From assembly GCA_023388675.1 (NCBI GenBank), contig JAEWFU010000022.1, positions 1 through 13,411 of the forward strand: a stretch of 13,411 nucleotides of DNA, given 5' to 3'. This DNA is from Pseudomonadota bacterium. GTDB taxonomy: Bacteria > Pseudomonadota > Alphaproteobacteria > Rhizobiales > Rhizobiaceae. This document shows positions 7,260 through 13,362 of this stretch, in pieces (positions within the stretch are counted from its first letter, which is position 1; the number at the start of each line of letters is the position of its first letter). A program made the position numbers and the translations under genes. The notes under the pieces were generated by a model. That model did no database searches, had not been told where the DNA came from, and saw nothing but the letters and a program-made list of their open reading frames with translations.

Positions 7260-8255
7260 GGCCGCCAGCAATTGCTTGCGATCGACGCGCTCCTGCTGCG
7301 GCGAGCGGGCGTAGAGTTCACGGTAGCACTTGGAGAAGTGCGAGGCGGAGACAAAGCCGCACGCCACGGCCACTTCGACGACAGGCAGCGAGGACTGGAT
7401 GAGCAGGTGGCGCGCACGGTCCAGCCTGATCTCCAGATAGTAGCGGGCTGGCGAGCGCCCCATCTCCTGCCGGAACAGGCGCTCGATCTGGCGCCGCGAC
7501 AGGCCGACATGATCGGCAATCTCGATCAGCGACAGCGGTTCGGCAAGGTTCGCCTCCATCAGTTCGATGATGGTCAGTACCTTGGAGTTCTGCACGCCGA
7601 GGCGCGCGCGCAGCGGCAGGCGCTGGCGGTCGGTGGGGCTGCGGACGCGGTCGGTCAGCACCTGTTCGCACACGCGGTTGACGAGGTTATCGTCGAAGTC
7701 GTCCCCGATCAGCTTCAGCATCATGTCGAGCGCAGCGGTGCCGCCGGCGCAGGTGTAGATGTTGGAATCGACCTCGAACAGATCGGCATAGACGTTGGCC
7801 TTGGGAAATGCCTCGGTGAAGCCCGGCAAGTTCTCCCAATGGATCGCGCAACGCTTGTTGGACAGGAGCCCCGCCTGCGCGAGCACATGCGCGCCGGTGC
7901 ACAGCCCGCCGATGGCGACGCCGCGGTTATATTCCTCGCGCAGCCAGGCAAAAACGCTCTTCTGGTGGTACTTCTCCACGTTCAGGCCGGCGCAGACGAT
8001 CACCATCGACGGCCGCTCGGGGCCTGACATCTTGCGCCGCTCTTCTTCCAGCGTCGTATCCACGGCGCATTCGACGCTGTTGGATGCCCGCACCGGCCTG
8101 CCATCGGCGCTGGCCAGCCGCCAATGATAGGCGTCGTATCCGAGCATGCGATTCGCCGAGCGCAGCGGCTCCAGCGCCGTCGCAAACGCGATCATCGTGA
8201 AATCGGGCACGAGAAAGAAAACGATCGACCGTTTGACGGTGTTTTTAGGGGTCAC
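7257..8255 (-). CDS. GlxA-family AraC-type regulator (DJ-1/PfpI domain + HTH), GbdR-like
   Basis: I choose the GTG at 8255 because GGAGG (8265-8261) lies 5 bases before it; the in-frame ATG at 8288 has no such site. This gives 332 residues. The N-terminal domain (about 9-185) is DJ-1/PfpI-like, beginning RSIVFFLVPDFTMIAFATALEP, with Cys119 at the elbow in GGLCTGAHVLA and an IHWENL motif. The C-terminal domain has two helix-turn-helices, around 240-262 (LSLIEIADHVGLSRRQIERLF) and 290-310 (VACGFVSASHFSKCYR). Members of this group include GbdR, the activator of glycine betaine catabolism, and ArgR-type regulators; this protein resembles GbdR in layout, but its ligand is inferred. The DJ-1 part probably senses a small molecule. 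Repeated TGTCA elements upstream may be its operator. Confidence 0.9.
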   Translation of the reverse strand: MTPKNTVKRSIVFFLVPDFTMIAFATALEPLRSANRMLGYDAYHWRLASADGRPVRASNSVECAVDTTLEEERRKMSGPERPSMVIVCAGLNVEKYHQKSVFAWLREEYNRGVAIGGLCTGAHVLAQAGLLSNKRCAIHWENLPGFTEAFPKANVYADLFEVDSNIYTCAGGTAALDMMLKLIGDDFDDNLVNRVCEQVLTDRVRSPTDRQRLPLRARLGVQNSKVLTIIELMEANLAEPLSLIEIADHVGLSRRQIERLFRQEMGRSPARYYLEIRLDRARHLLIQSSLPVVEVAVACGFVSASHFSKCYRELYARSPQQERVDRKQLLAA

Positions 8256-8282
8256 TTGTGCCTCCAGGGTAAAGCGGCCCGC

Positions 8283-8362
8283 TGACATGTCATGTCGCGA
8301 TCAGCAAAGCGTCATCAGGAAAACGCATAAATGTCAATGGACTGTCATGAAGGAATTTGACA
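8283..8362. promoter_or_regulatory. TGTCA/TGACA repeat cluster upstream of the GlxA-type regulator
   Basis: TGACATGTCA (8283-8292) is a perfect 10-bp palindrome. TGTCA recurs at 8288, 8332 and 8343, spaced 44 and 11 bases, multiples of about one helical turn, and TGACA occurs at 8358-8362. The cluster lies between the regulator start and the upstream small gene. It contains TTGACA on the minus strand (8337-8332), but no convincing -10 follows. It may be an operator for the regulator itself. Confidence 0.4.
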
Positions 8363-8477
8363 AGTCCTCGCCGTCGGGGCAGCGGCGTATCACGCTTTTG
8401 GATCGGGTACGCGAAAGCCGCCGCGTCGGGTGTTCAAGCCCGTCGCAGCGGTTGTCGGTTCGATTGGTGATCCGGTC
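8363..8477. other. intergenic stretch without a recognised feature
   Basis: No gene, tRNA or clear terminator is seen between the GlxA-type upstream repeats and the 46-aa gene. A CGGG/CCCG mini-stem with a GTTCAA loop resembles a T-arm but has no surrounding cloverleaf. GGATC (8400-8404) and GATCC (8469-8473) could close a long structured RNA, but nothing supports that further. Confidence 0.5.
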
Positions 8478-8618
8478 CTAGTTGACCAGGAAGCCCAGAC
8501 GCGAGGCGGTAATCGCGCCGGTTTGGCCGGGCATCGTCTTGCCGAGACGCTGGCGCTCGAGCGCGGTGGTCAGGTTGCTTTCGCGGCGAGCGGAAAAGAA
8601 CCGGGAAAAGAATTTCAT
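8478..8618 (-). CDS. 46-residue basic protein, unknown
   Basis: The frame starts at ATG 8618 with GGAGA (8629-8625) six bases before it, and ends at TAG 8480-8478. The frame is open further upstream, but only this start has a good ribosome-binding site. The protein begins MKFFSRFFSARRES and is basic and amphipathic, with no clear membrane helix or signal peptide. The rest reads LTTALERQRLGKTMPGQ and then a short tail ending RLGFLVN. I do not recognise it. It lacks the DUF1127 DIGL-type motif but has a similar size and charge to the small proteins common in this order. It runs in the same direction as the DUF1127 operon and the GlxA-type regulator. Confidence 0.55.
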   Translation of the reverse strand: MKFFSRFFSARRESNLTTALERQRLGKTMPGQTGAITASRLGFLVN

Positions 8619-8696
8619 GACACATCTCCATGCAAAGTCAGGTCTCACACGGAGCGGCCTTCGCATGATGGAGTGGGGTCGCTCGTTGATGCGCCC

Positions 8697-8724
8697 CATA
8701 TAAGCGTTGTGCGGTGCAAACAAG
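8697..8724 (-). promoter_or_regulatory. possible promoter of the 46-aa gene
   Basis: On the minus strand CTTGTT (8724-8719) and TATATG (8702-8697) are separated by 16 bases, close to the alphaproteobacterial CTTGAC/TATA pattern. A start near 8690 would give a leader of about 70 bases. Base composition alone could produce this in the AT-richer stretch. Confidence 0.35.
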
Positions 8725-8874
8725 ATGGAAAATGCGAAGTACAACGCTGTGAAAACGACACCGAAAGCGGCATTTGCACGCTATTTGGCCGGATTACGCA
8801 ATCCATTCAGCGAGTTGGGGTTTTTGGGCGTGTTATGCGCCGATCTCATGGGCGCAATGCCTAAATGCATGGCT
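8725..8874. other. AT-richer intergenic stretch
   Basis: About 150 bases with clearly lower GC than the flanks. A plus-strand frame runs through it, but it has no ribosome-binding site and crosses the downstream hairpin and the 58-aa gene, so I do not call it. A small RNA is possible, but I could identify no known family. Confidence 0.4.
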
Positions 8875-8902
8875 GCCGGCGGGCGTCGAACGACCCGCCG
8901 GC
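8875..8902 (-). terminator. strong GC-rich hairpin after the small-protein operon
   Basis: GCCGGCGGG (8875-8883) is perfectly complementary to CCCGCCGGC (8894-8902), a 9-bp stem with a 10-base loop. It starts about 10 bases after the stop of the 58-aa gene on the minus strand. No T-run follows, but its position suits a terminator or mRNA 3' stabiliser. Confidence 0.6.
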
Positions 8903-8911
8903 TAGACCTTG

Positions 8912-9088
8912 TCAGGGCCTGCGCACACGATGCGCGATGTCGAACCCGGCATTGAGCCATCCGTCGACATTGTAGGAGGGCAGCCGCCCCGCGTTTCCAT
9001 GCTTCCTCGGCGGACGGCCGGTGACGGCATGGTCGTTGATGGCGCGGAACTCGCGGAGGAAATCCTGCAAAGCATGGAGCACGTTCAT
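8912..9088 (-). CDS. 58-residue protein, translationally coupled to the DUF1127 gene, unknown
   Basis: The frame starts at ATG 9088, overlapping the upstream stop as ATGA, with AGGAGG (9099-9094) five bases before the ATG, a near-ideal ribosome-binding site inside the preceding gene. It ends at TGA 8914-8912. The sequence begins MNVLHALQDFLREFRAINDH, an amphipathic helix, then a basic segment TGRPPRKHGNAGRLP, then SYNVDGWLNAGFDIAHRVRRP. I do not recognise the family. It is too short for common length cut-offs and could be missed by gene callers. Coupling implies it is made with the DUF1127 protein. Confidence 0.7.
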   Translation of the reverse strand: MNVLHALQDFLREFRAINDHAVTGRPPRKHGNAGRLPSYNVDGWLNAGFDIAHRVRRP

Positions 9089-9282
9089 GTCAGCCTCCTC
9101 TCGACATGCTGGGAAGCACGAGTCCGCTGCCCGAGGCGGCGCGGCATCTCTTCCTCAGTGGGCCAGCCGATGTCCTTCCGGATTTCGGGCGGCAGCGAGA
9201 GAAGTTCGAGGTAAGTGTTCATGCGCCGGCGACGGGTCCGATAGTCGGAGGCGAAGCGGGCGATCGAACCAAAGAGTGACAT
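9085..9282 (-). CDS. DUF1127 small protein
   Basis: 65 residues from the ATG at 9282. An ATG at 9288 abuts the ribosome-binding site AAGGAG (9294-9289) with no spacing, while the 9282 ATG has 6 bases, so the shorter form MSLFGSIARFASDY is preferred. The core RRMNTYLELLSLPPEIRKDIGWP is the DUF1127 signature, here described as residues 19-41. The C-terminus is Arg-rich. Proteins of this family in Agrobacterium and Rhodobacter have been linked to RNA turnover, phosphate/carbon physiology and stress, and are often small-RNA or LysR targets; the role here is not shown by the sequence. It is transcribed divergently from a LysR regulator and followed by a coupled 58-aa gene. Confidence 0.85.
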   Translation of the reverse strand: MSLFGSIARFASDYRTRRRRMNTYLELLSLPPEIRKDIGWPTEEEMPRRLGQRTRASQHVERRLT

Positions 9283-9331
9283 TTTCATCTCCTTCCGTGT
9301 TGCGGCAGCGCATTCCCGGCTGCTGATGCTC

Positions 9332-9360
9332 TTGACTATGATCCCTGCGTCATGTTCAAT
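9332..9360 (+). promoter_or_regulatory. promoter of the LysR-type regulator
   Basis: TTGACT (9332-9337) and TTCAAT (9355-9360) are separated by 17 bases, with five and four consensus matches. A start near 9367 would place the inverted repeat at 9372-9388 just downstream of the start, suitable for autorepression. Confidence 0.5.
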
Positions 9361-9363
9361 CAA
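9335..9363 (-). promoter_or_regulatory. promoter of the DUF1127 operon
   Basis: On the minus strand TTGATT (9363-9358) and CATAGT (9340-9335) are 17 bases apart, each with four consensus matches. A start near 9328 gives a leader of about 45 bases. It overlaps the opposite-facing LysR promoter almost completely. Confidence 0.5.
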
Positions 9364-9371
9364 ACGAAATG

Positions 9372-9388
9372 GAATGATAGTTTCATTC
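9372..9388. promoter_or_regulatory. inverted repeat, candidate LysR operator
   Basis: GAATGA (9372-9377) and TCATTC (9383-9388) form a perfect 6-bp inverted repeat with a 5-base centre. It lies about 10 bases upstream of the -35 of the DUF1127 promoter, the usual recruitment position for a LysR-type protein, and over the start region of the regulator's own transcript. Binding is inferred. Confidence 0.45.
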
Positions 9389-9411
9389 AGATTTGTTGAT
9401 GGACGAACCCG

Positions 9412-10308
9412 ATGAACGCTCCCCTCAATCACCCTATGCCCTTGCTTGACCTCGACGTGCTGCGCACCTTCGTCGCGATCGCCGAGACGGGCAGCTTCAC
9501 GCTTGCCGCAGGTGCGGTGTTTCGCACGCCGTCGGCCGTTTCCATGCAGATAAAGAAGCTGGAAGACATTCTCGGTGCTTCGGTCTTCCTGCGCGACGCC
9601 CGCTCGGTCACCCTCACGCAGGAGGGCGAGATGCTGATGGGCTATGCAAGGCGCATGCTGGCGCTGAACCGCGAAGCCGTGTCAAAGTTCATCGTGCCCG
9701 ACATTGCCGGTGTGGTTCGGCTGGGTTCGCCCGACGACTACGGCGAACGGATCCTGCCCATCGTGCTCAAGCGATTTGCAAAAACGCACCCGGCGATCGC
9801 GGTGGACGTCATCATCGACATGACTGCCAATCTGCGTCGGCGGATGGCCGAGCGGCAGCTCGACATCACGCTTCTGACTGCGCGCAACAATATGCCCTCC
9901 GATGCGGAGGTGCTCCTGACCGAGCCGATCGTCTGGGGTGGCGCCAAGGGTGGCTGCGCGCATCTGCGCGATCCGCTGCCTGTTTCATTGTGGGAGGAGG
10001 GTTGCGTGTGGCGGGCCGATGCGCTTGACGCTCTGGGTCGCGCGGGCCGCAACTACCGGGTCGCCTATATGAGCGCCCACACGGCAGGCCAGCGGGCTGC
10101 AATCTTGTCCGACCTCGCGATCGCGCCGCTGCCGAAGTCGTTCATCGGCGAGGAGATCGTGGCGCTGGGTCCTGACGAAGGGCTGCCGCTGCTGTCGAAC
10201 TACAACCTTGCGATGATCGTCGCGCCCGATGCATCGGCGCCGGTGCAGGCCGCGGCCGACCATATCCGCGCGACATTCGAGAGCTTCCGGGAGACCGGAC
10301 GGTTCTGA
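9412..10308 (+). CDS. LysR-family transcriptional regulator, LrhA/HexA/PecT-like
   Basis: 298 residues. The winged helix-turn-helix is at about 12-70 (LLDLDVLRTFVAIAETGSFT, then FRTPSAVSMQIKKLE). Then come a linker helix and an effector-binding domain (about 95-290) beginning GVVRLGSPDDYGERILP. The layout and the phrases LDLDVLRTF, LLGYAR-like LMGYARRML and LRLGSPDDY-like segments resemble LrhA/HexA/PecT regulators of motility, virulence and surface behaviour. The start at 9412 keeps the usual short N-terminal extension; no strong ribosome-binding site is visible, and the ATG at 9436 remains possible. It is divergent from the DUF1127 operon, its likely target, and convergent with the hydrolase gene. 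The effector is unknown. Confidence 0.9.
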   Translation: MNAPLNHPMPLLDLDVLRTFVAIAETGSFTLAAGAVFRTPSAVSMQIKKLEDILGASVFLRDARSVTLTQEGEMLMGYARRMLALNREAVSKFIVPDIAGVVRLGSPDDYGERILPIVLKRFAKTHPAIAVDVIIDMTANLRRRMAERQLDITLLTARNNMPSDAEVLLTEPIVWGGAKGGCAHLRDPLPVSLWEEGCVWRADALDALGRAGRNYRVAYMSAHTAGQRAAILSDLAIAPLPKSFIGEEIVALGPDEGLPLLSNYNLAMIVAPDASAPVQAAADHIRATFESFRETGRF

Positions 10309-10320
10309 GCCTGTCCGGTC
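10293..10320. terminator. bidirectional hairpin between the LysR gene and the hydrolase gene
   Basis: GACCGGAC (10293-10300) pairs perfectly with GTCCGGTC (10313-10320), an 8-bp stem with a 12-base loop. The LysR stop (10306-10308) lies in the loop and the hydrolase stop (10321-10319) overlaps the right arm. No T-run is present. Confidence 0.5.
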
Positions 10321-11200
10321 AGGCCGAAAGAAACTCGACCATCTGCGTGCGCGCGACGCGAGCCTCGGGCATGTCGATCAGCGGCCAGACGTGGAACATA
10401 CCTTTGCCGACCACAAGGCGGACGTCTGCTCCGGCTTCTCTGGCCTTCTCGGCGAAGACCACGCTGTCGGGGTAAAGCATGTCGTGCGTGCCCGAGAACA
10501 CCAGCGTTGGCGGCAGGATGGACAGGTCGCCGTAGAGCGGGCTGATGCGCCAGTCGCCGTAGTCGAGACCGGCCGCATAGATCCGCACGGCTTCAGTGCC
10601 TCCAGGCACGCCGAGCCAGGGGTCGATGCGGGCGACGTTCAGCGTCTCGGGGTTGGCGAGCGTCATGTCGAGGCCGGGCGAAATCAGGGCCAGCCGGTCG
10701 GCGATCGGCCATCCGTTTTCCGCAGCCATCATGGTCAGCACGAGCGCCATGTTGCCGCCGGCGGAATCACCCGCGATTGCCACTTTGACGCCTTCGCCCA
10801 TGACCTCCCGGTAGACGGCGGTGGTCATTGCGTAGATGTCGTGGAAATCGTGTTCGGGCGCCAGCGGATAGACCGGCACGGTAACATGCGCGCCGAGGCG
10901 TGTCGCCAGTTCGGCGATGAGCTTCCAGTGAAACGAGGTCAGTTCGAAGCAGTATGCGCCGCCGTGCAGATACAGGATGCGGCGGCTCGCATCCTTTCCC
11001 TTTGGACGCACCTCGTAGACGACGTGGCCTTCGACCCGCCGTTGGATGATATCCAGCGTTTCCGCAACCTTGACCGGTGGTCGATGATCCTGGGTCTTGC
11101 GGGATTTCTCGATCCAGGCATGAAGCCCCTCGGCGCTCTGGAAGGCCTTCCTGCGCGTATGACGGAGCACGAAGGCGGCGAGGTGGCTCTTGATACTCAT
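10319..11200 (-). CDS. alpha/beta hydrolase, HSL-type (family IV esterase-like)
   Basis: The ATG at 11200 is chosen because AGGAG (11210-11206) lies 5 bases upstream; a GTG at 11221 in frame lacks such a site. 293 residues, cytoplasmic, no signal peptide. The oxyanion motif HGGAY is at 79-83. The nucleophile elbow GDSAGG has Ser146. Asp240 in SGTHDMLYPD and His270 in GMFHVWPL complete the triad. This is the hormone-sensitive-lipase-like esterase pattern, normally acting on short-chain or small carboxylic esters; the substrate is not predictable. It lies 51 bases downstream of the ASKHA-domain gene on the same strand and may be co-transcribed with it, which would be an unusual pairing. Confidence 0.9.
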   Translation of the reverse strand: MSIKSHLAAFVLRHTRRKAFQSAEGLHAWIEKSRKTQDHRPPVKVAETLDIIQRRVEGHVVYEVRPKGKDASRRILYLHGGAYCFELTSFHWKLIAELATRLGAHVTVPVYPLAPEHDFHDIYAMTTAVYREVMGEGVKVAIAGDSAGGNMALVLTMMAAENGWPIADRLALISPGLDMTLANPETLNVARIDPWLGVPGGTEAVRIYAAGLDYGDWRISPLYGDLSILPPTLVFSGTHDMLYPDSVVFAEKAREAGADVRLVVGKGMFHVWPLIDMPEARVARTQMVEFLSA

Positions 11201-11251
11201 TCCATCTCCTGCGTGTGGCACAGGATGATCAAAGCCGTTCGTATGACGGCG

Positions 11252-13330
11252 TCAAGTGCGTCCGCGTCTTGCGGCCCGTTCCTCGCGCGAGCGTCGCCTT
11301 GGTGCGGCATCCCCGCTTCCCGATGCGGAATCGTCACCCGAATTCGCCCGGCGCGGCGGGAGCTTCACCGCTTCGGCCAGCCTGGGGAACGGGTCGACCT
11401 TGTTTGGCAGCGCCATCGCGTTGACGAAAAGCTGCTGGAAGTTGGGCTCCAGCGCGGTCTCGATCTTTTCGATGCGTCGCACGGTCTCCTCGATCTCGCG
11501 GCGATGGTCGCGATTCAGCAGCGTCATCAGCGCCCCCTGGCCGGCCGCATTGCCGACGGCCTTCACCTCGGCGAGGTCGCAGTCCGGGATCAGCCCCAGC
11601 ACCATCGCGTATTTGGGATCGATGAACGAGCCGAACGCGCCGGCGAAGCGGATCGTGTCGACGTGGTCGATGCCCTGCTTTTCCATCAGCAGCTTGATAC
11701 CGGCATAGAGCGCCGACTTGGCGAGCTGGATGGCGCGTACATCGTTCTGGGTGACGGTGATGCGCGGCTGGCCGTCATGCAGCAGATAGGACGCGGTGCG
11801 GCCGCTCTGGAAGATGCGCGGGCTTCTGGCGGCCAGCGCACCGTCGATCACCCCATCCTCCGAGATGATGCTGGCAAGATACATCTCCGCCACGACCTCG
11901 ATGATGGCGGAGCCGCAGATGCCGGTGACGCCCAGCGTCTGCGCGTCTTCGGCAAAACCATCCTCGTCGGACCATTTTTCCGAGCCGATGATACGGAAGC
12001 GCGGTTCGAGCGTGTCCGGGTCGATGCGGACGCGCTCGATCGCGCCGGGCGCGGCGCGCTGGCCGGAGGAAATCTCCGCGCCCTCGAAGGCCGGGCCGGT
12101 GGGGGACGATGCCGCAACCACGCGTGCGCGGTTGCCCAGCACGATCTCGGCATTGGTGCCGACATCCACCAGCAGCATCATCGAGTCCTGCCGGTATGGG
12201 CCTTCCGACAGGGTGGCCGCCGCGGCATCGGCACCGACATGGCCGGCGATGCAGGGCAGCAAGTAGACGCGCGCGCCCTCGTTGATCTTCAGGCCGATCT
12301 CGCTGCCCCACGTATGCACTGCGCCCGAAACGGCCAGCGCGAAGGGCGCCTGGCCGAGCTCGGTCGGGTCGATGCCGAGGAACAGGTGATGCATGATCGG
12401 GTTGCCGACGAAGACGGCGTCGAGCACGTTGTCGCGGCTGACGCTGCCCTCCGCGCACACCTTTTCGAGCAGGCCGTTGACCGCCTCGCGCACGGCCGTG
12501 GTCATCGCCTGGCGGCCGTCGGGGTTCATCATCACGTAGGAAACGCGGCTCATCAGATCCTCGCCGAAGCGGATCTGCGGGTTCGACGCGCCTGATGAAG
12601 CCACCACACGGCCCGACAGCAGCGATACCAGATGCATCGCGATGGTGGTCGAGCCGATGTCGCAGGCGATGCCGTAAGCCTCGTTGTGCAGGCCTGGCCA
12701 CAGCGCGATGATGGTTGGCCGCGAGGTCGCAAGGTCGCGGTGAATGGCCGCGGTGACGCCCCAGTTGCCCTTGCGCAGGATCGTCTGCACCTGCGGCAGC
12801 AGGTGCTGCGAGACCAGCAGGTCCTGCCAGCCCCAGTCCTTCTCGAGCATCGCCTTGAGTCGGTCTAGATCGCCCAGCGGCTTGTGCATGTCGGGTTCGT
12901 CGACCTCGACATAGCAGAGTTGCACGGCCGGATTGCGCTCGATCACGCGGTCCAGCGCCGCCTTGCGCACCACCTGCGCGTTGATAACGGTATCCTGAGG
13001 CACGTCGACGACAAGGTCGCCCTCGATGGTGGAGGAACAGGACAGGCGGCGGCCCTCAGCCAGCCCGCGTACGCGCTCGTAGCGCTCCTCCTTGGCCCCC
13101 TTGGGCGAGATATGGTCGTTGGACGAGACGATCTTGTGCTTGGCGAAATTGCCTTCCTGCACGACGATCTGGCAGCGGCCGCAGGTCGCGCGGCCGCCGC
13201 AAACGCTCTCGACATAGACGCCGAGCTGGCGCGCGGCATCGAGCACGGCGGTGCCCTTCGGAAAGCGCCCGCGCTTTCCCGACGGCATGAACAGGACGAG
13301 CGGATCGGTGATGTTGGAGGGGGCGTTCAT
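11252..13330 (-). CDS. ASKHA-domain [2Fe-2S] protein, corrinoid-activation (RACo/RamA-like) type
   Basis: 692 residues. The N-terminal plant-type ferredoxin domain (about 10-112) has the cluster ligands Cys44, Cys50, Cys53 and Cys98 (CGGRATCGRC, then SCSS). A linker leads to an ASKHA ATPase region with phosphate-loop-like CDIGSTTIAM (223-232), VDVGTNAEIVLGN (388-400), a GPAFEGAEI segment and the C-terminal AGAFGSF (563-569). This is the architecture of proteins that use ATP to drive reduction of inactive Co(II) corrinoid to Co(I) on methyl-carrier proteins. In alphaproteobacteria they usually accompany MttB/MtbC-type methyltransferases for methylated amines or betaines; none lie in this window. 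Residues 655-692 form a basic, probably disordered tail. The start has no strong ribosome-binding site (GGGTACCC lies just upstream). Confidence 0.9.
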   Translation of the reverse strand: MNAPSNITDPLVLFMPSGKRGRFPKGTAVLDAARQLGVYVESVCGGRATCGRCQIVVQEGNFAKHKIVSSNDHISPKGAKEERYERVRGLAEGRRLSCSSTIEGDLVVDVPQDTVINAQVVRKAALDRVIERNPAVQLCYVEVDEPDMHKPLGDLDRLKAMLEKDWGWQDLLVSQHLLPQVQTILRKGNWGVTAAIHRDLATSRPTIIALWPGLHNEAYGIACDIGSTTIAMHLVSLLSGRVVASSGASNPQIRFGEDLMSRVSYVMMNPDGRQAMTTAVREAVNGLLEKVCAEGSVSRDNVLDAVFVGNPIMHHLFLGIDPTELGQAPFALAVSGAVHTWGSEIGLKINEGARVYLLPCIAGHVGADAAAATLSEGPYRQDSMMLLVDVGTNAEIVLGNRARVVAASSPTGPAFEGAEISSGQRAAPGAIERVRIDPDTLEPRFRIIGSEKWSDEDGFAEDAQTLGVTGICGSAIIEVVAEMYLASIISEDGVIDGALAARSPRIFQSGRTASYLLHDGQPRITVTQNDVRAIQLAKSALYAGIKLLMEKQGIDHVDTIRFAGAFGSFIDPKYAMVLGLIPDCDLAEVKAVGNAAGQGALMTLLNRDHRREIEETVRRIEKIETALEPNFQQLFVNAMALPNKVDPFPRLAEAVKLPPRRANSGDDSASGSGDAAPRRRSREERAARRGRT

Positions 13331-13362
13331 GGCCGGGTACCCTGGAAAGGCCTGCGCGCTAC

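Noticed and set aside
7230..8027. 265-codon plus-strand frame opposite the GlxA-type gene
   Set aside because: The minus-strand product has clear DJ-1 and helix-turn-helix motifs; the plus frame is low-complexity antisense.
8425..8455. tRNA-like T-arm (CGGG, GTTCAA loop, CCCG)
   Set aside because: No acceptor stem, anticodon arm or D-arm can be drawn around it.
8707..8955. 82-codon plus-strand frame across the AT-rich gap
   Set aside because: No ribosome-binding site, and it crosses the 9-bp hairpin and the end of the 58-aa gene.
10229..12595. 788-codon plus-strand frame
   Set aside because: An antisense shadow of the hydrolase and ASKHA genes, composed mostly of His, Arg, Asp and Gly, with no family features.
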